Below are positions 1 through 6,316 of a stretch of 18,876 nucleotides of DNA, piece by piece. The position numbers and the translations under genes were made by a program. The notes under the pieces were generated by a model. The model did no database searches, was not told the origin of the DNA, and saw only the letters and a list, made by a program, of their open reading frames with translations. Source of the DNA: CAWBNS01 sp964445105 (GTDB taxonomy: Bacteria; Chlamydiota; Chlamydiia; Chlamydiales; JAJFMA01); contig CAYUJS010000038.1 of NCBI GenBank assembly GCA_964445105.1, positions 1 to 18,876 of the forward strand, written 5' to 3'. How positions within the stretch are numbered: position 1 is the first letter of the stretch; every line of letters starts with the position of its first letter.

Positions 1-213
1 GGAGACTTGATTTTATCAGGCCATATGCACGGCGGCCAGGTCAACTTGCCTTGGGTGCGCGATCGATTTGTCGTGGCAGAGTATCCCGTATATTCGCAAG
101 GCCTATTTTCAGTGGACGGCCGCTGGCTCTACGTAAGCCGCGGTGTGGGGAGCCCTGTCCGCTTTCGCTGGTGTACCGTGCCGGAAGTGACGGCTATTAC
201 CTTGGTGCGCTAG
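1..213 (+). CDS. YaeI-type metallophosphoesterase, C-terminal end (partial)
   Basis: Only the last 70 residues lie in the window and the frame is open from base 1. They contain GHMHGGQ, the last metal-binding motif (GHxHGGQ) of calcineurin-like phosphoesterases, followed by the short beta-rich tail usual for the YaeI/YkuE branch. These enzymes are membrane-associated dimetal phosphoesterases. Some members hydrolyse UDP-diacylglucosamine (LpxG, which replaces LpxH in Chlamydia), so a lipid A role is possible, but the fragment cannot distinguish this. The stop is three bases before ispD, so the two are almost certainly co-transcribed. The same neighbour pair is known in Chlamydia. Confidence 0.8.
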   Translation, partial: GDLILSGHMHGGQVNLPWVRDRFVVAEYPVYSQGLFSVDGRWLYVSRGVGSPVRFRWCTVPEVTAITLVR

Positions 214-216
214 TCA

Positions 217-864
217 ATGCAAGTCGCTGTTATTTTGGTCGCTGGAGGCTCTGCCACTCGCTTTGGTGCACCCATCCCCAAACAATTTCTGCTCTTGGGC
301 GCTAAGCCTGTAGCACGCCATAGTTTTGATCTATTTCACGCCATGCCTGAGGTGGCGGAGCTGGTGGTCGTTTGTGCCGTTGAGTACCAGCCCCTATTTC
401 CTCCGGATACTTGTTTTGCACTACCAGGCGCAAGGCGCCAGGATTCCGTTTGGCATGGGCTTTGCGCGGTCAGCGATAAGATCGATTTGGTATGCGTGCA
501 TGATGCCGCAAGACCTTTGGTGCGCGTTGAGGAGGCGCGGCGCGTCTTTGGGCGCGCGCATGAGGTGGGAGCGGCCGCTCTGGCCGTGCGCATGAAATCT
601 ACGATTAAGCGATGCGATAACGAGGGTAAAGTCGAGGAGACCTTGCCGCGCGACCAATTGTGGGAGGTGCAGACTCCGCAAGTTGTCCGCAACGAGCTGC
701 TGCGCCGGGCCTACGCGCACACTAGCGCTACGCACACAGATGAGTTATCGTTAGTAGAAACTCTTGGACATCCCGTTTACTTGGTTGCTGGTGATTACCG
801 TAACTTAAAGATTACCACCCCGGATGATTTCGATCTTGCGCACAGATGGCTTGCCACCTTATGA
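217..864 (+). CDS. ispD: 2-C-methyl-D-erythritol 4-phosphate cytidylyltransferase
   Basis: IspD joins MEP and CTP to give CDP-methylerythritol in the non-mevalonate isoprenoid pathway, in the cytosol. The 215-residue protein has the N-terminal nucleotide-binding loop (VLVAGGSATRFG, then PKQF at 21-24), VHDAARP at 94-100, an LWEVQTPQ segment, THTDELSLVE, and a C-terminal GDYRNLKITTPDD, all family signatures. Length fits the short chlamydial form. It starts three bases after the preceding stop and its TGA overlaps the truA ATG (ATGA), indicating translational coupling. No promoter is visible immediately upstream. Confidence 0.95.
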   Translation: MQVAVILVAGGSATRFGAPIPKQFLLLGAKPVARHSFDLFHAMPEVAELVVVCAVEYQPLFPPDTCFALPGARRQDSVWHGLCAVSDKIDLVCVHDAARPLVRVEEARRVFGRAHEVGAAALAVRMKSTIKRCDNEGKVEETLPRDQLWEVQTPQVVRNELLRRAYAHTSATHTDELSLVETLGHPVYLVAGDYRNLKITTPDDFDLAHRWLATL

Positions 865-1655
865 CTTACAACTACTGTTTGACCATTGCTTATGAAGGGA
901 CAGAGTACGCGGGCTGGCAGATGCAAACGAATGCCCCTTCTGTTCAACAGCTCGTGCAAGACGCGCTGGCATTGCTTTTGAAACATAGAGTACACGTGAC
1001 GGGCTCCGGCCGCACGGATGCAGGCGTACATGCGGCTGGGCAGATGGCGCATTTTAAGTCGGAGCGGGAATTAGAGCTATCTGGCGTCCTGTACGCCCTA
1101 AATGGCATGCTACCGCAAACTATACGCGTCAAACGCATTCAGCCAGTGCCTCTGCATTTTCATGCGCGTTACAGCGCCATTTCCAAAGAATATCACTATC
1201 ATCTGCATCTCGACCCAGCGATGGACCCTTTCCGTCGGCTGCATCTCTGGCACCTGAAGGGGCCTATGGATGCACATTTGTTGCATAAGGCGGCCAATCT
1301 ATTTGTAGGTACGCATGATTTCACTACCTTCGCCAATTCGGCCCACCAAGGGAGCGCCGCTAAAGATCCCGTCAAAACTATCTATAGGATCGATGTTGTT
1401 GAGCAGGCTGGCGGATTGCGCTTAGAATTTGAAGGCAACGGATTTTTGTACAGGATGGTAAGAAATATTACAGGTACGATCGTCGAAGTTGGACAAGGTA
1501 AAAGACCTTTAGAGTGCATTCCAGAGCTGTTAAAGGCTAGAGATAGAAAATTAGCCGCTCGCGCAGCGCCCGCTAAAGGTCTGTTTCTTGTGAGGGTGAA
1601 TTACCCAGAAGAGTTTAGCTTGGGACTACTTAACTCTTCGAAGCTCTCCACGTGA
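861..1655 (+). CDS. truA: tRNA pseudouridine(38-40) synthase TruA
   Basis: TruA isomerises uridines 38-40 in the anticodon arm of tRNAs. From the chosen ATG the protein has 264 residues, with AYEGTEYAGWQ near the N-terminus and GSGRTDAGVHA at 48-58, where Asp53 is the catalytic residue. NGFLYRMVRNITGT matches the conserved C-terminal core. An in-frame ATG at 846 exists, but the ATG at 861 overlaps the ispD stop by four bases and gives the usual TruA N-terminus, so it is preferred. The last 55 bases overlap, antisense, the end of the HAD gene on the other strand. Confidence 0.95.
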   Translation: MTYNYCLTIAYEGTEYAGWQMQTNAPSVQQLVQDALALLLKHRVHVTGSGRTDAGVHAAGQMAHFKSERELELSGVLYALNGMLPQTIRVKRIQPVPLHFHARYSAISKEYHYHLHLDPAMDPFRRLHLWHLKGPMDAHLLHKAANLFVGTHDFTTFANSAHQGSAAKDPVKTIYRIDVVEQAGGLRLEFEGNGFLYRMVRNITGTIVEVGQGKRPLECIPELLKARDRKLAARAAPAKGLFLVRVNYPEEFSLGLLNSSKLST

Positions 1656-2293
1656 ATCACGCCTTCTAACGCCAGTTCACACACATAGGCGTGTTTTTTT
1701 GAAGCAACCAACACCGCCTGCGCTCTGGTGCCTCTGAGGGCTTCCAGTCCTCTTGGCGTGTCCTCAAACCCGATCACGGCATGCTCAGGCTGTGCATATT
1801 TTTGCACAGCATACTGGTAGCATTCCGGATGCGGCTTGGGATGGGTGTAGTCCTCTCTAGTGATCCAGTGTGGAATGGTTTCCAGCACCGGTTGGTGCTT
1901 TCTAATAATTGCAATATGGCTGGCTACCGAGTGGGTCACCACGCAGCGTGTGATCTGGTTATTTGCTAGATGGTTCAATAACTTCTCTGCCCCGGGCATC
2001 ATCTGGACAGCACCGGCCTGGAGCAAACGTGTGTAGGCTGCTTTTTTTTCCGCGTAGAGCACCTCCCATTGGGGCTCTTGTCGATACAGGCCAGGCAGGG
2101 ACTTGTAGATGTTGAGGCGAATATTTTCTGCGTTGCGATGGGCGATATCGCAATAAAGCGCGAAGGGCCAATCGAGCGTATAGCCGCGGGCTGCGCACAT
2201 ATTTTGGTAAGCTTGGTAGTGGATTTCTTCGGTATTTACCAACAATCCATCGAAATCAAATAGAAATAACTGATAGCCTTTTACCCAATCCAT
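1601..2293 (-). CDS. HAD-superfamily phosphatase, beta-phosphoglucomutase/CbbY-like
   Basis: The 230-residue protein has all four HAD motifs: FDFDGLLVNTE (nucleophile Asp13, acid Asp15), THS as motif II, the Lys of THPKPHPE as motif III, and GFEDTPRGLEA as motif IV. The helical cap between motifs I and II (about residues 20-90) places it in the CbbY/GS1/phosphoglycolate phosphatase-like subfamily; the substrate is not readable from sequence. The syntenic Chlamydia gene after truA is also a HAD phosphatase. No Shine-Dalgarno sequence precedes the ATG. Instead TATAAT lies so close that the transcript may be leaderless. It is convergent and overlapping with truA. Confidence 0.85.
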   Translation of the reverse strand: MDWVKGYQLFLFDFDGLLVNTEEIHYQAYQNMCAARGYTLDWPFALYCDIAHRNAENIRLNIYKSLPGLYRQEPQWEVLYAEKKAAYTRLLQAGAVQMMPGAEKLLNHLANNQITRCVVTHSVASHIAIIRKHQPVLETIPHWITREDYTHPKPHPECYQYAVQKYAQPEHAVIGFEDTPRGLEALRGTRAQAVLVASKKHAYVCELALEGVIHVESFEELSSPKLNSSG

Positions 2294-2330
2294 ATGAGGA
2301 GATTATAGGCACTTGTTTTGTTTGGGTAAA
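2280..2330. promoter_or_regulatory. Divergent promoter region with a 9-bp inverted repeat
   Basis: Two arms, TTTACCCAA (2280-2288) and TTGGGTAAA (2322-2330), are exact reverse complements, 42 bp start to start. On the minus strand TTTACC (2330-2325), a 17-base spacer and TATAAT (2307-2302) make a good sigma-70-like promoter for the HAD gene, with initiation expected two bases before its ATG. On the plus strand TTTACC (2280-2285), 18 bases and TATAGG (2304-2309) make a weaker one for the gene at 2333. The symmetry suggests a shared operator or simply mirrored -35 boxes. Confidence 0.55.
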
Positions 2331-2332
2331 CG

Positions 2333-3061
2333 ATGAAATCGGCGATTGCGCTAATCTGCCTCCTGCTATGCGTAAAGGCGGGAGCAGCTCCCATCGAACG
2401 CCAGCGGGGAGAGATTCTATTTTCCCAGTTCCCAGTCACTGCATCCCCTCCTCCGCAGTATCCTTGGCGTGTTCGTCATGAAAGAGCGCTTCCACAAATC
2501 ACCAAAGAGCACTTCCGCTGTCGCGGTAGCCGCGCGAGCAGCGCTAAAGTTGTAGAGGGAGAAGGCGGGGCTAAGCTTTATTTAGAAGACTGTGGGGGAG
2601 TAACCGATCATAGTTTGCCTCTGCGCGAGGGTAAAGAGTTTATTTATCCTGTATTGATTGACCTACTGAACAAAATTCAGGACGATATGGGCAAGCGAGT
2701 CGTAGTCACCGCGGGACACCGCTGCCCAATGCACAACAGCTATGTCGATGCTAGCTTAAAAAATAGTAAATCCAAGCATCAGCTAGGCGCGGCAGTCACT
2801 TTCTATGTAGACGGGCTCGAGAGCAAGCCTCAAGAGGTGCTCAGGCACATTCTGCGTGCATATCCCGATCTTGTACAATCAGATGAAGGCTGGGCAAATA
2901 AGGAATTTTTGATCAAAATATACTGGGCGCATGAGGGTCGTGATGGCGACAATAAGCACCCATACCCCTATCTCAGCGCACAGGTACGTTTTGATCGCGC
3001 TACCAACCAAAGAGTAGAATATACCTGGAAAAGTGCCCGACAACCACTCTACCGCTGGTAA
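2333..3061 (+). CDS. Secreted peptidase M15-like protein, probably lacking a zinc ligand
   Basis: The 242-residue protein begins with a signal peptide (MKSAIALICLLLCVKAGA, about 1-18) and is probably periplasmic. Residues about 122-158 resemble the core of M15/VanY-type D,D-peptidases: VTAGHRCPMHN corresponds to the usual TSGYRSPxHN, and SKHQLGAAVT to SQHxxGxAxD. The first zinc-ligand His is present (His149), but the Asp expected seven residues later is Thr156. Another His (His209) lies near the C-terminus. Cys63, Cys87 and Cys131 could form disulfides. Either it is a catalytically altered M15 relative or a non-enzymatic peptidoglycan-binding derivative; the fold assignment itself rests on motif resemblance. 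The ribosome site is weak (TTGGG, 2322-2326). Confidence 0.55.
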   Translation: MKSAIALICLLLCVKAGAAPIERQRGEILFSQFPVTASPPPQYPWRVRHERALPQITKEHFRCRGSRASSAKVVEGEGGAKLYLEDCGGVTDHSLPLREGKEFIYPVLIDLLNKIQDDMGKRVVVTAGHRCPMHNSYVDASLKNSKSKHQLGAAVTFYVDGLESKPQEVLRHILRAYPDLVQSDEGWANKEFLIKIYWAHEGRDGDNKHPYPYLSAQVRFDRATNQRVEYTWKSARQPLYRW

Positions 3062-3089
3062 AACTAGCTCTCGCCTGTTCTATCGCTTT

Positions 3090-3124
3090 AGATCTTCCCT
3101 TTTACGTAGCAAAAGGGAAGATCT
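3090..3124. terminator. Perfect 14-bp hairpin between convergent genes
   Basis: AGATCTTCCCTTTT (3090-3103) and AAAAGGGAAGATCT (3111-3124) are perfect complements around a 7-base loop. It sits 28 bases after the plus-strand stop at 3061 and 15 bases beyond the end of the minus-strand gene at 3140. The inner A/T ends put four T residues in each ascending arm rather than a classical U tract after the stem, but position and stem strength make it the likely bidirectional terminator. Confidence 0.7.
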
Positions 3125-3139
3125 GAATAGCTGTAGAGA

Positions 3140-3508
3140 TTACTCAGTACAAGCTATTTCGACTGCTAGATTGGCTACAGTCACTATTGCCTTAGCAGTA
3201 GCCTCTACTGCTTTTGCCAGAATTTCCCGAGGTGCGAGCCCCTCTTGGGGTGCGCCGTTGACCGTAACCGTGACGATACGAGTTGTAAATGTCTTGTCTA
3301 AGCCTTCATTGCCTTGCACGTAGACATTTGCTAGCATAATATCGTTGTTTTGCATAACGTTTTCCGCGTTGATTGTGGTACGAGATAAAATCTGCAAGGC
3401 CACAGGATAGGCGGCCACCTTTGTTACTTGATCCCCAATAATTGTAACCTGGGGGTTTGTAAAGGAAAAAGTTGCAAAGACTCGTTCGTTAATAATATCT
3501 GGATCCAT
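3140..3508 (-). CDS. Small hypothetical protein, 122 aa
   Basis: An ATG ORF with a good ribosome-binding site (GAGGAAAT, five bases or fewer before the ATG). It is bounded by the hairpin at 3090-3124, so it is very likely a real gene. There is no signal peptide and no long hydrophobic segment. Composition is rich in Val, Ala, Thr and Asn, with alternating stretches (RIVTVTVNG) suggesting beta structure and an amphipathic Ala-rich C-terminal helix. The central part (NPQVTIIGDQVTKVAAYPVALQ, read in two halves, then AENVMQNNDIMLANVYVQG) faintly recalls RebB-type R-body subunits, which share N-QVTDAVTQ and internal N/Q-rich helices. That similarity is from memory and weak, and I would not name the gene on it. 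Confidence 0.65.
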   Translation of the reverse strand: MDPDIINERVFATFSFTNPQVTIIGDQVTKVAAYPVALQILSRTTINAENVMQNNDIMLANVYVQGNEGLDKTFTTRIVTVTVNGAPQEGLAPREILAKAVEATAKAIVTVANLAVEIACTE

Positions 3509-3948
3509 AGGATTTCCTCATTCGAACGTTTTCAAAAAACCTAGCGCTTTGCTATCTGAGATTAGAAGCAGAGATCAAAGGTTGTAAGTATCGTATTATT
3601 TATTTAAAATACCGTCCATATTTTTTTGATTGTCAATTGAAGTGTCCTCCAAATATCGAACAAGGAAACGGCGGGAATTCACTCCGCTTTTCATTACTAA
3701 AATTAGATTTTTGATCCAAAACCTGCTCACAACAAGATCGGAGCGTGCAACGGATTAAACAATTTTTCTGTTCGATGTTAATTTCTTGTTTTAGATACAT
3801 CTAAAGCGCATTTTGGCATTTTTTTTAGCGCAGATCGTGGATAGGCTAAATCTGTTCACCGATAAGCTTTAGGCACAATTTAGGAAGATTTGTCTGTTCT
3901 GAATTCGTGTGATGAGGTTTTAAAAATACGCTTTAATGTATTTCTTTA
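3509..3948. other. AT-rich intergenic region
   Basis: No convincing gene is present. On the minus strand TTGACA (3636-3631) followed after 19 bases by TATTTT (3611-3606) could be the promoter of the 122-aa gene, leaving a leader of roughly 90 bases; the spacing is longer than ideal. The 3590-3640 stretch is poly-A/T rich. Nothing else structured stands out. Confidence 0.4.
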
Positions 3949-4293
3949 GTGGAGGCAGTGCGGTACTATGACTGTCGAAATTGTCCGGAATCGAGACCCA
4001 GCAATGCTGTCTACCTGGCGGTGGACCATGCCGTGCGGGTTTGTTTTATCTGTCCGCTTGAGGAAGTCCATCGTATGCGGTTCGTTAGCGATTCAGATGA
4101 GAAGATAAAGGAAATGTTCGCTCGTAGTCCCAGTATCAAACAGGGGATGGAGCAAATGGCGAGCGCCCCGCATCAGTGCGCGCGAAACCTGAGACTACAG
4201 TGCCCAGTTCTGCCATAAGCTTCGTCTGATTGTCCAAAAAGCGCTGACCGATCTAAATGCTCAAAATCTTCTTAGTTTTTTACTGGATTAACT
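3949..4293 (+). pseudogene. Possible small frameshifted gene of unknown function
   Basis: A GTG-started frame (3949-4218, 89 residues) is cysteine-rich at its start and then reads like ordinary protein (MRFVSDSDEKIKEMF, MEQMASAPHQCARNLR). Around 4190-4196 the sense appears to move to the next frame, which continues DYSAQFCHKLRLIVQKAL and ends at TAA near 4293. One extra A in the CTGAGAC sequence would explain this. In the first part the other frame also offers an ATG at 3968 (MTVEIVRNRDP) after GGAGG, so a second shift upstream is possible. I do not recognise the protein. It may be a remnant or chance coding in decayed DNA. Confidence 0.3.
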
Positions 4294-4394
4294 ATGAAGC
4301 AGGTGGCCTTGCCCTGAGGAGGCAGGTACCACCTCCCACATGATACTAATAAATCTCTTTTGGGACTTGAGCCTGAGAATAACAAAGGACGTGC

Positions 4395-4471
4395 TGGTGG
4401 GCTAAGCAGGGCGGGGTGGTGGCTCAATCCTCCCCTCGAACCGTGCGTCTAGCTTTTAGACATGCGGTCTT
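4395..4471 (-). mobile_element. Group II intron 3'-end-like remnant (domain V and flank)
   Basis: Read on the minus strand, 4471-4438 is 34 bases long, the canonical domain V length. Its 3' arm is ACGCACGGTTC, one base from the ACGUACGGUUC that ends domain V in classical introns. The 5' arm has AGACCGCATG where GAGCCGUAUG is expected. Downstream GAGGGGAGG and CCACCCCGCCC could form a domain VI-like stem, as in bacterial introns. The catalytic AGC is not clean and the GNRA tetraloop is missing. No reverse transcriptase/maturase is nearby, so this is a dead fragment if the identification holds. Confidence 0.45.
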
Positions 4472-4618
4472 TTGCCAATCTCGGCGGCGCGCGCAGGAAT
4501 GACCCTGCCTCTGTCTCTTTGCCATTTATGCCCCCTATTGAAGAGGCTAAGTATATACCCATGGTCGGTCACAGGTTTATTCTAGTTTTCTGTGCTGTGG
4601 CGATAAGTTGCAAAACCG

Positions 4619-4648
4619 TTGGCAGAAATTGTTATTATTTCGTATAGT
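4619..4648 (+). promoter_or_regulatory. Promoter of tRNA-Leu(CAA)
   Basis: TTGGCA (4619-4624, five of six to consensus), an 18-base spacer and TATAGT (4643-4648, five of six). Initiation would fall near 4655, about 11 bases before the mature tRNA 5' end. Confidence 0.65.
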
Positions 4649-4665
4649 CGTTTTCTCATTGTCGT

Positions 4666-4748
4666 GCGGGTGTGGCGGAACGGTAGACGCGGTAGACTCA
4701 AAATCTACTCTTAGCAATAGGGTGCTGGTTCGAGTCCGGCCATCCGCA
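4666..4748 (+). tRNA. tRNA-Leu (anticodon CAA)
   Basis: A class II tRNA of 83 bases. Acceptor arms GCGGGTG and CATCCGC pair (one G-T), followed by discriminator A. The anticodon stem GTAGA/TCTAC encloses loop CTCAAAA, giving anticodon CAA (reads UUG). A long variable arm precedes the T arm (GGTTCGAGTCC). CCA is not encoded. Confidence 0.95.
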
Positions 4749-4754
4749 TGTTTG

Positions 4755-4788
4755 ACCGAATGGTTCGCAAGGACCGTTCGGTTTTTTT
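4755..4788 (+). terminator. Rho-independent terminator after tRNA-Leu(CAA)
   Basis: ACCGAATGGT (4755-4764) pairs with ACCGTTCGGT (4773-4782) over ten base pairs with one wobble, loop of eight, followed by seven T. It begins seven bases after the tRNA and ends 15 bases before the next start codon. Confidence 0.9.
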
Positions 4789-4802
4789 GTTTTGGAGGAA
4801 TG

Positions 4803-5150
4803 ATGATCGTCTATGTGTACAGCAAGTGCTCAACGTGTCAAGAGGCTCTGCGCTTATTGGAAAGCAAAAAGTTGGTCTTTAGCGTTAAAGAAATAACAAA
4901 AGAGCCTCCGACGGTAGCAGAGCTGGAGAGGATGCTCAAACTCCAAAACGACAATATCAAAAAATTATTGAATACTTCTGGACTGCTTTACCGCGAGATG
5001 GGCCTATCCGCAAAACTGCCCAGTATGCCCGTAGCTGAAGTATTTGCGCTGCTAAGCCAGCACGGTATGCTGGTCAAACGTCCTTTCCTCATCGGAGACG
5101 AGTTTGGGCTTACAGGTTTTAACGAAACCGAGTGGTCTCAAAAACTCTAA
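4803..5150 (+). CDS. ArsC/Spx family thioredoxin-fold protein
   Basis: The 115-residue protein has the ArsC/Spx/YffB layout: beta strand, then CSTC (Cys9, Cys12) at the start of helix 1, EITKEPPTVAEL, and the C-terminal KRPFLIGDEFGLTGFNETEW, in which the Arg before Pro is the family's conserved residue. CXXC with this length fits thiol-redox or Spx-like members rather than classical detoxifying ArsC; the real substrate is unknown. GGAGG at 4794-4798 suits the second of two consecutive ATGs (4803) better than the first (4800). No promoter fits between the tRNA terminator and the gene, so expression may depend on terminator read-through or a promoter inside the tRNA. Confidence 0.85.
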   Translation: MIVYVYSKCSTCQEALRLLESKKLVFSVKEITKEPPTVAELERMLKLQNDNIKKLLNTSGLLYREMGLSAKLPSMPVAEVFALLSQHGMLVKRPFLIGDEFGLTGFNETEWSQKL

Positions 5151-5274
5151 ATCTTCAGCGTTTCCGTAAGTTCATAGCTGCTGAGCGTACTGGCCGTTTA
5201 CAAAAAACGCCAGGCTTGCTAGACGAGAGCTATGGGTCGTTTGTGTCGATTGAAAAAACTGTTTTGGGCTGTCT

Positions 5275-6300
5275 ATGCCTAGGATGCGCAAAGCTCTGCG
5301 CATAGCGCTGATCGTTTGGTGCTATTTATTTGTTGCGACAAATATTTTTACTATTTTTAGCAATCCCCCAGGCATCAACGCGGATCGTAGATATGCCTTT
5401 GAGGCAATGGTCAGGGGAGAGGCTGCGAGGCCCTATGTTTATCGCGCGCTTATGCCGCAGTTAACGCGTTTGCTCAGTGAGGGAATTCCCGACTCATTGT
5501 TCCTCGTCTATGAAAAGTATCGCTGGCGCGACTGGATGCAACAGGAACTAGGTCGAACGAATGTACCTCCTGAGATGGCTAAGGAGTGGATTTTGTACTC
5601 TTGGTTAGCAATCTTATGTTTTGCGGGCTTGGGCTGGTCTTTACGTACGCTTTTGCAGCACTTTTATCCTGATGCTAATCAATCCCACCTATGGGGGCTT
5701 CTAGGCCTATCTTTTCTGCCTATTCTGTTTGATTTTCATGGACAGGCTTATGATCCATATTCGGTTGTTATTTTCCCACTGGCCTTTTTGGCAATGGTAA
5801 AAAGGCATTTCTTGGTCTACTATCTGTTGTTTGTGCTGGCTGTGTTGAATAAGGAAACAGCTCTTCTTCTGATCGGGTTTTACGTGATCTATACTTGGAG
5901 TGAACGGCGCTGGTTGGACTGGTTCACGCAGGGGGCTACTTATGCTATTTTGACGGGTATCTTAAGGGGGGTGTACGGTGCCAACGCCGGGGGAGTGGTA
6001 GAAAACCAACTGAGTGGTAATCTGCATTTTCTTTCTACGTTGTCGATTGTTTTGCTAGCAACCTGGATGAAGCTAATTCTTGTGTTTACAAGTTTGTGGG
6101 TGGGTTGGAAACAGCGCAGCGCGTTGCTGCGCCATTGTTTACTGCTGGCTTTTCTGATACTTATGCCTTTGTGGTTGGTCTACGGGCGGTTTGCAGAAAT
6201 TAGAAGCTTTCTCGAGTGCTACTTTCTATTTTTTTTGCTCGCCTATCCTAACTTGCGCGATTTGTTTAGCGCTACAGGCGGCCAGATGAGAAGTGGTTGA
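5275..6300 (+). CDS. Polytopic membrane protein, possible GT-C-like fold
   Basis: 341 residues with roughly eight or nine hydrophobic segments: one near residues 8-28, a soluble loop of about 70 residues containing RPYVYRALMPQL, then repeated helices from about 105 to the end. The first periplasmic-type loop, HGQAYDPYS, LNKETALLL and GRFAEIRSFLE resemble a loose group of uncharacterised bacterial integral membrane proteins with YR-x-L-x-P, KET and E-x-R motifs that look like GT-C glycosyltransferases. No clear catalytic acidic pair can be named, so function is open. The start is uncertain: ATG 5275 has a weak ribosome site and MRKAL at 5284 is an alternative. It ends 16 bases from the convergent gene at 6317. 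Confidence 0.75.
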   Translation: MPRMRKALRIALIVWCYLFVATNIFTIFSNPPGINADRRYAFEAMVRGEAARPYVYRALMPQLTRLLSEGIPDSLFLVYEKYRWRDWMQQELGRTNVPPEMAKEWILYSWLAILCFAGLGWSLRTLLQHFYPDANQSHLWGLLGLSFLPILFDFHGQAYDPYSVVIFPLAFLAMVKRHFLVYYLLFVLAVLNKETALLLIGFYVIYTWSERRWLDWFTQGATYAILTGILRGVYGANAGGVVENQLSGNLHFLSTLSIVLLATWMKLILVFTSLWVGWKQRSALLRHCLLLAFLILMPLWLVYGRFAEIRSFLECYFLFFLLAYPNLRDLFSATGGQMRSG

Positions 6301-6316
6301 CACCTTAGCTCAATAG

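Larger units (their letters stand above)
4294..4665. other. Gene-poor region with intron-like remnant
   Basis: A short ORF at 4462-4647 has no ribosome site and no recognisable content, and I do not call it. The notable content is the domain V-like hairpin at 4438-4471 with its GC-rich flank (4390-4437) on the minus strand, and the tRNA promoter at 4619-4648. Confidence 0.5.

Noticed and set aside
336..735. Minus-strand ORFs across ispD
   Set aside because: They are antisense shadows of a clearly identified gene with no motif or ribosome site.
3033..3323. Plus-strand ORF overlapping the end of the M15-like gene
   Set aside because: It runs through the perfect terminator hairpin and is antisense to the better supported 122-aa gene.
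4462..4647. Short plus-strand ORF before tRNA-Leu(CAA)
   Set aside because: It overlaps the intron-like hairpin and the tRNA promoter, has no ribosome site and no recognisable sequence.
4608..4802. Upstream extension of the ArsC/Spx frame
   Set aside because: It would translate through the tRNA and its terminator; the real start follows GGAGG at 4794.
5188..5212. Terminator after the ArsC/Spx gene
   Set aside because: TGGCCGTTT and AAACGCCA can pair with one bulge, but no T tract follows and the stem is modest.
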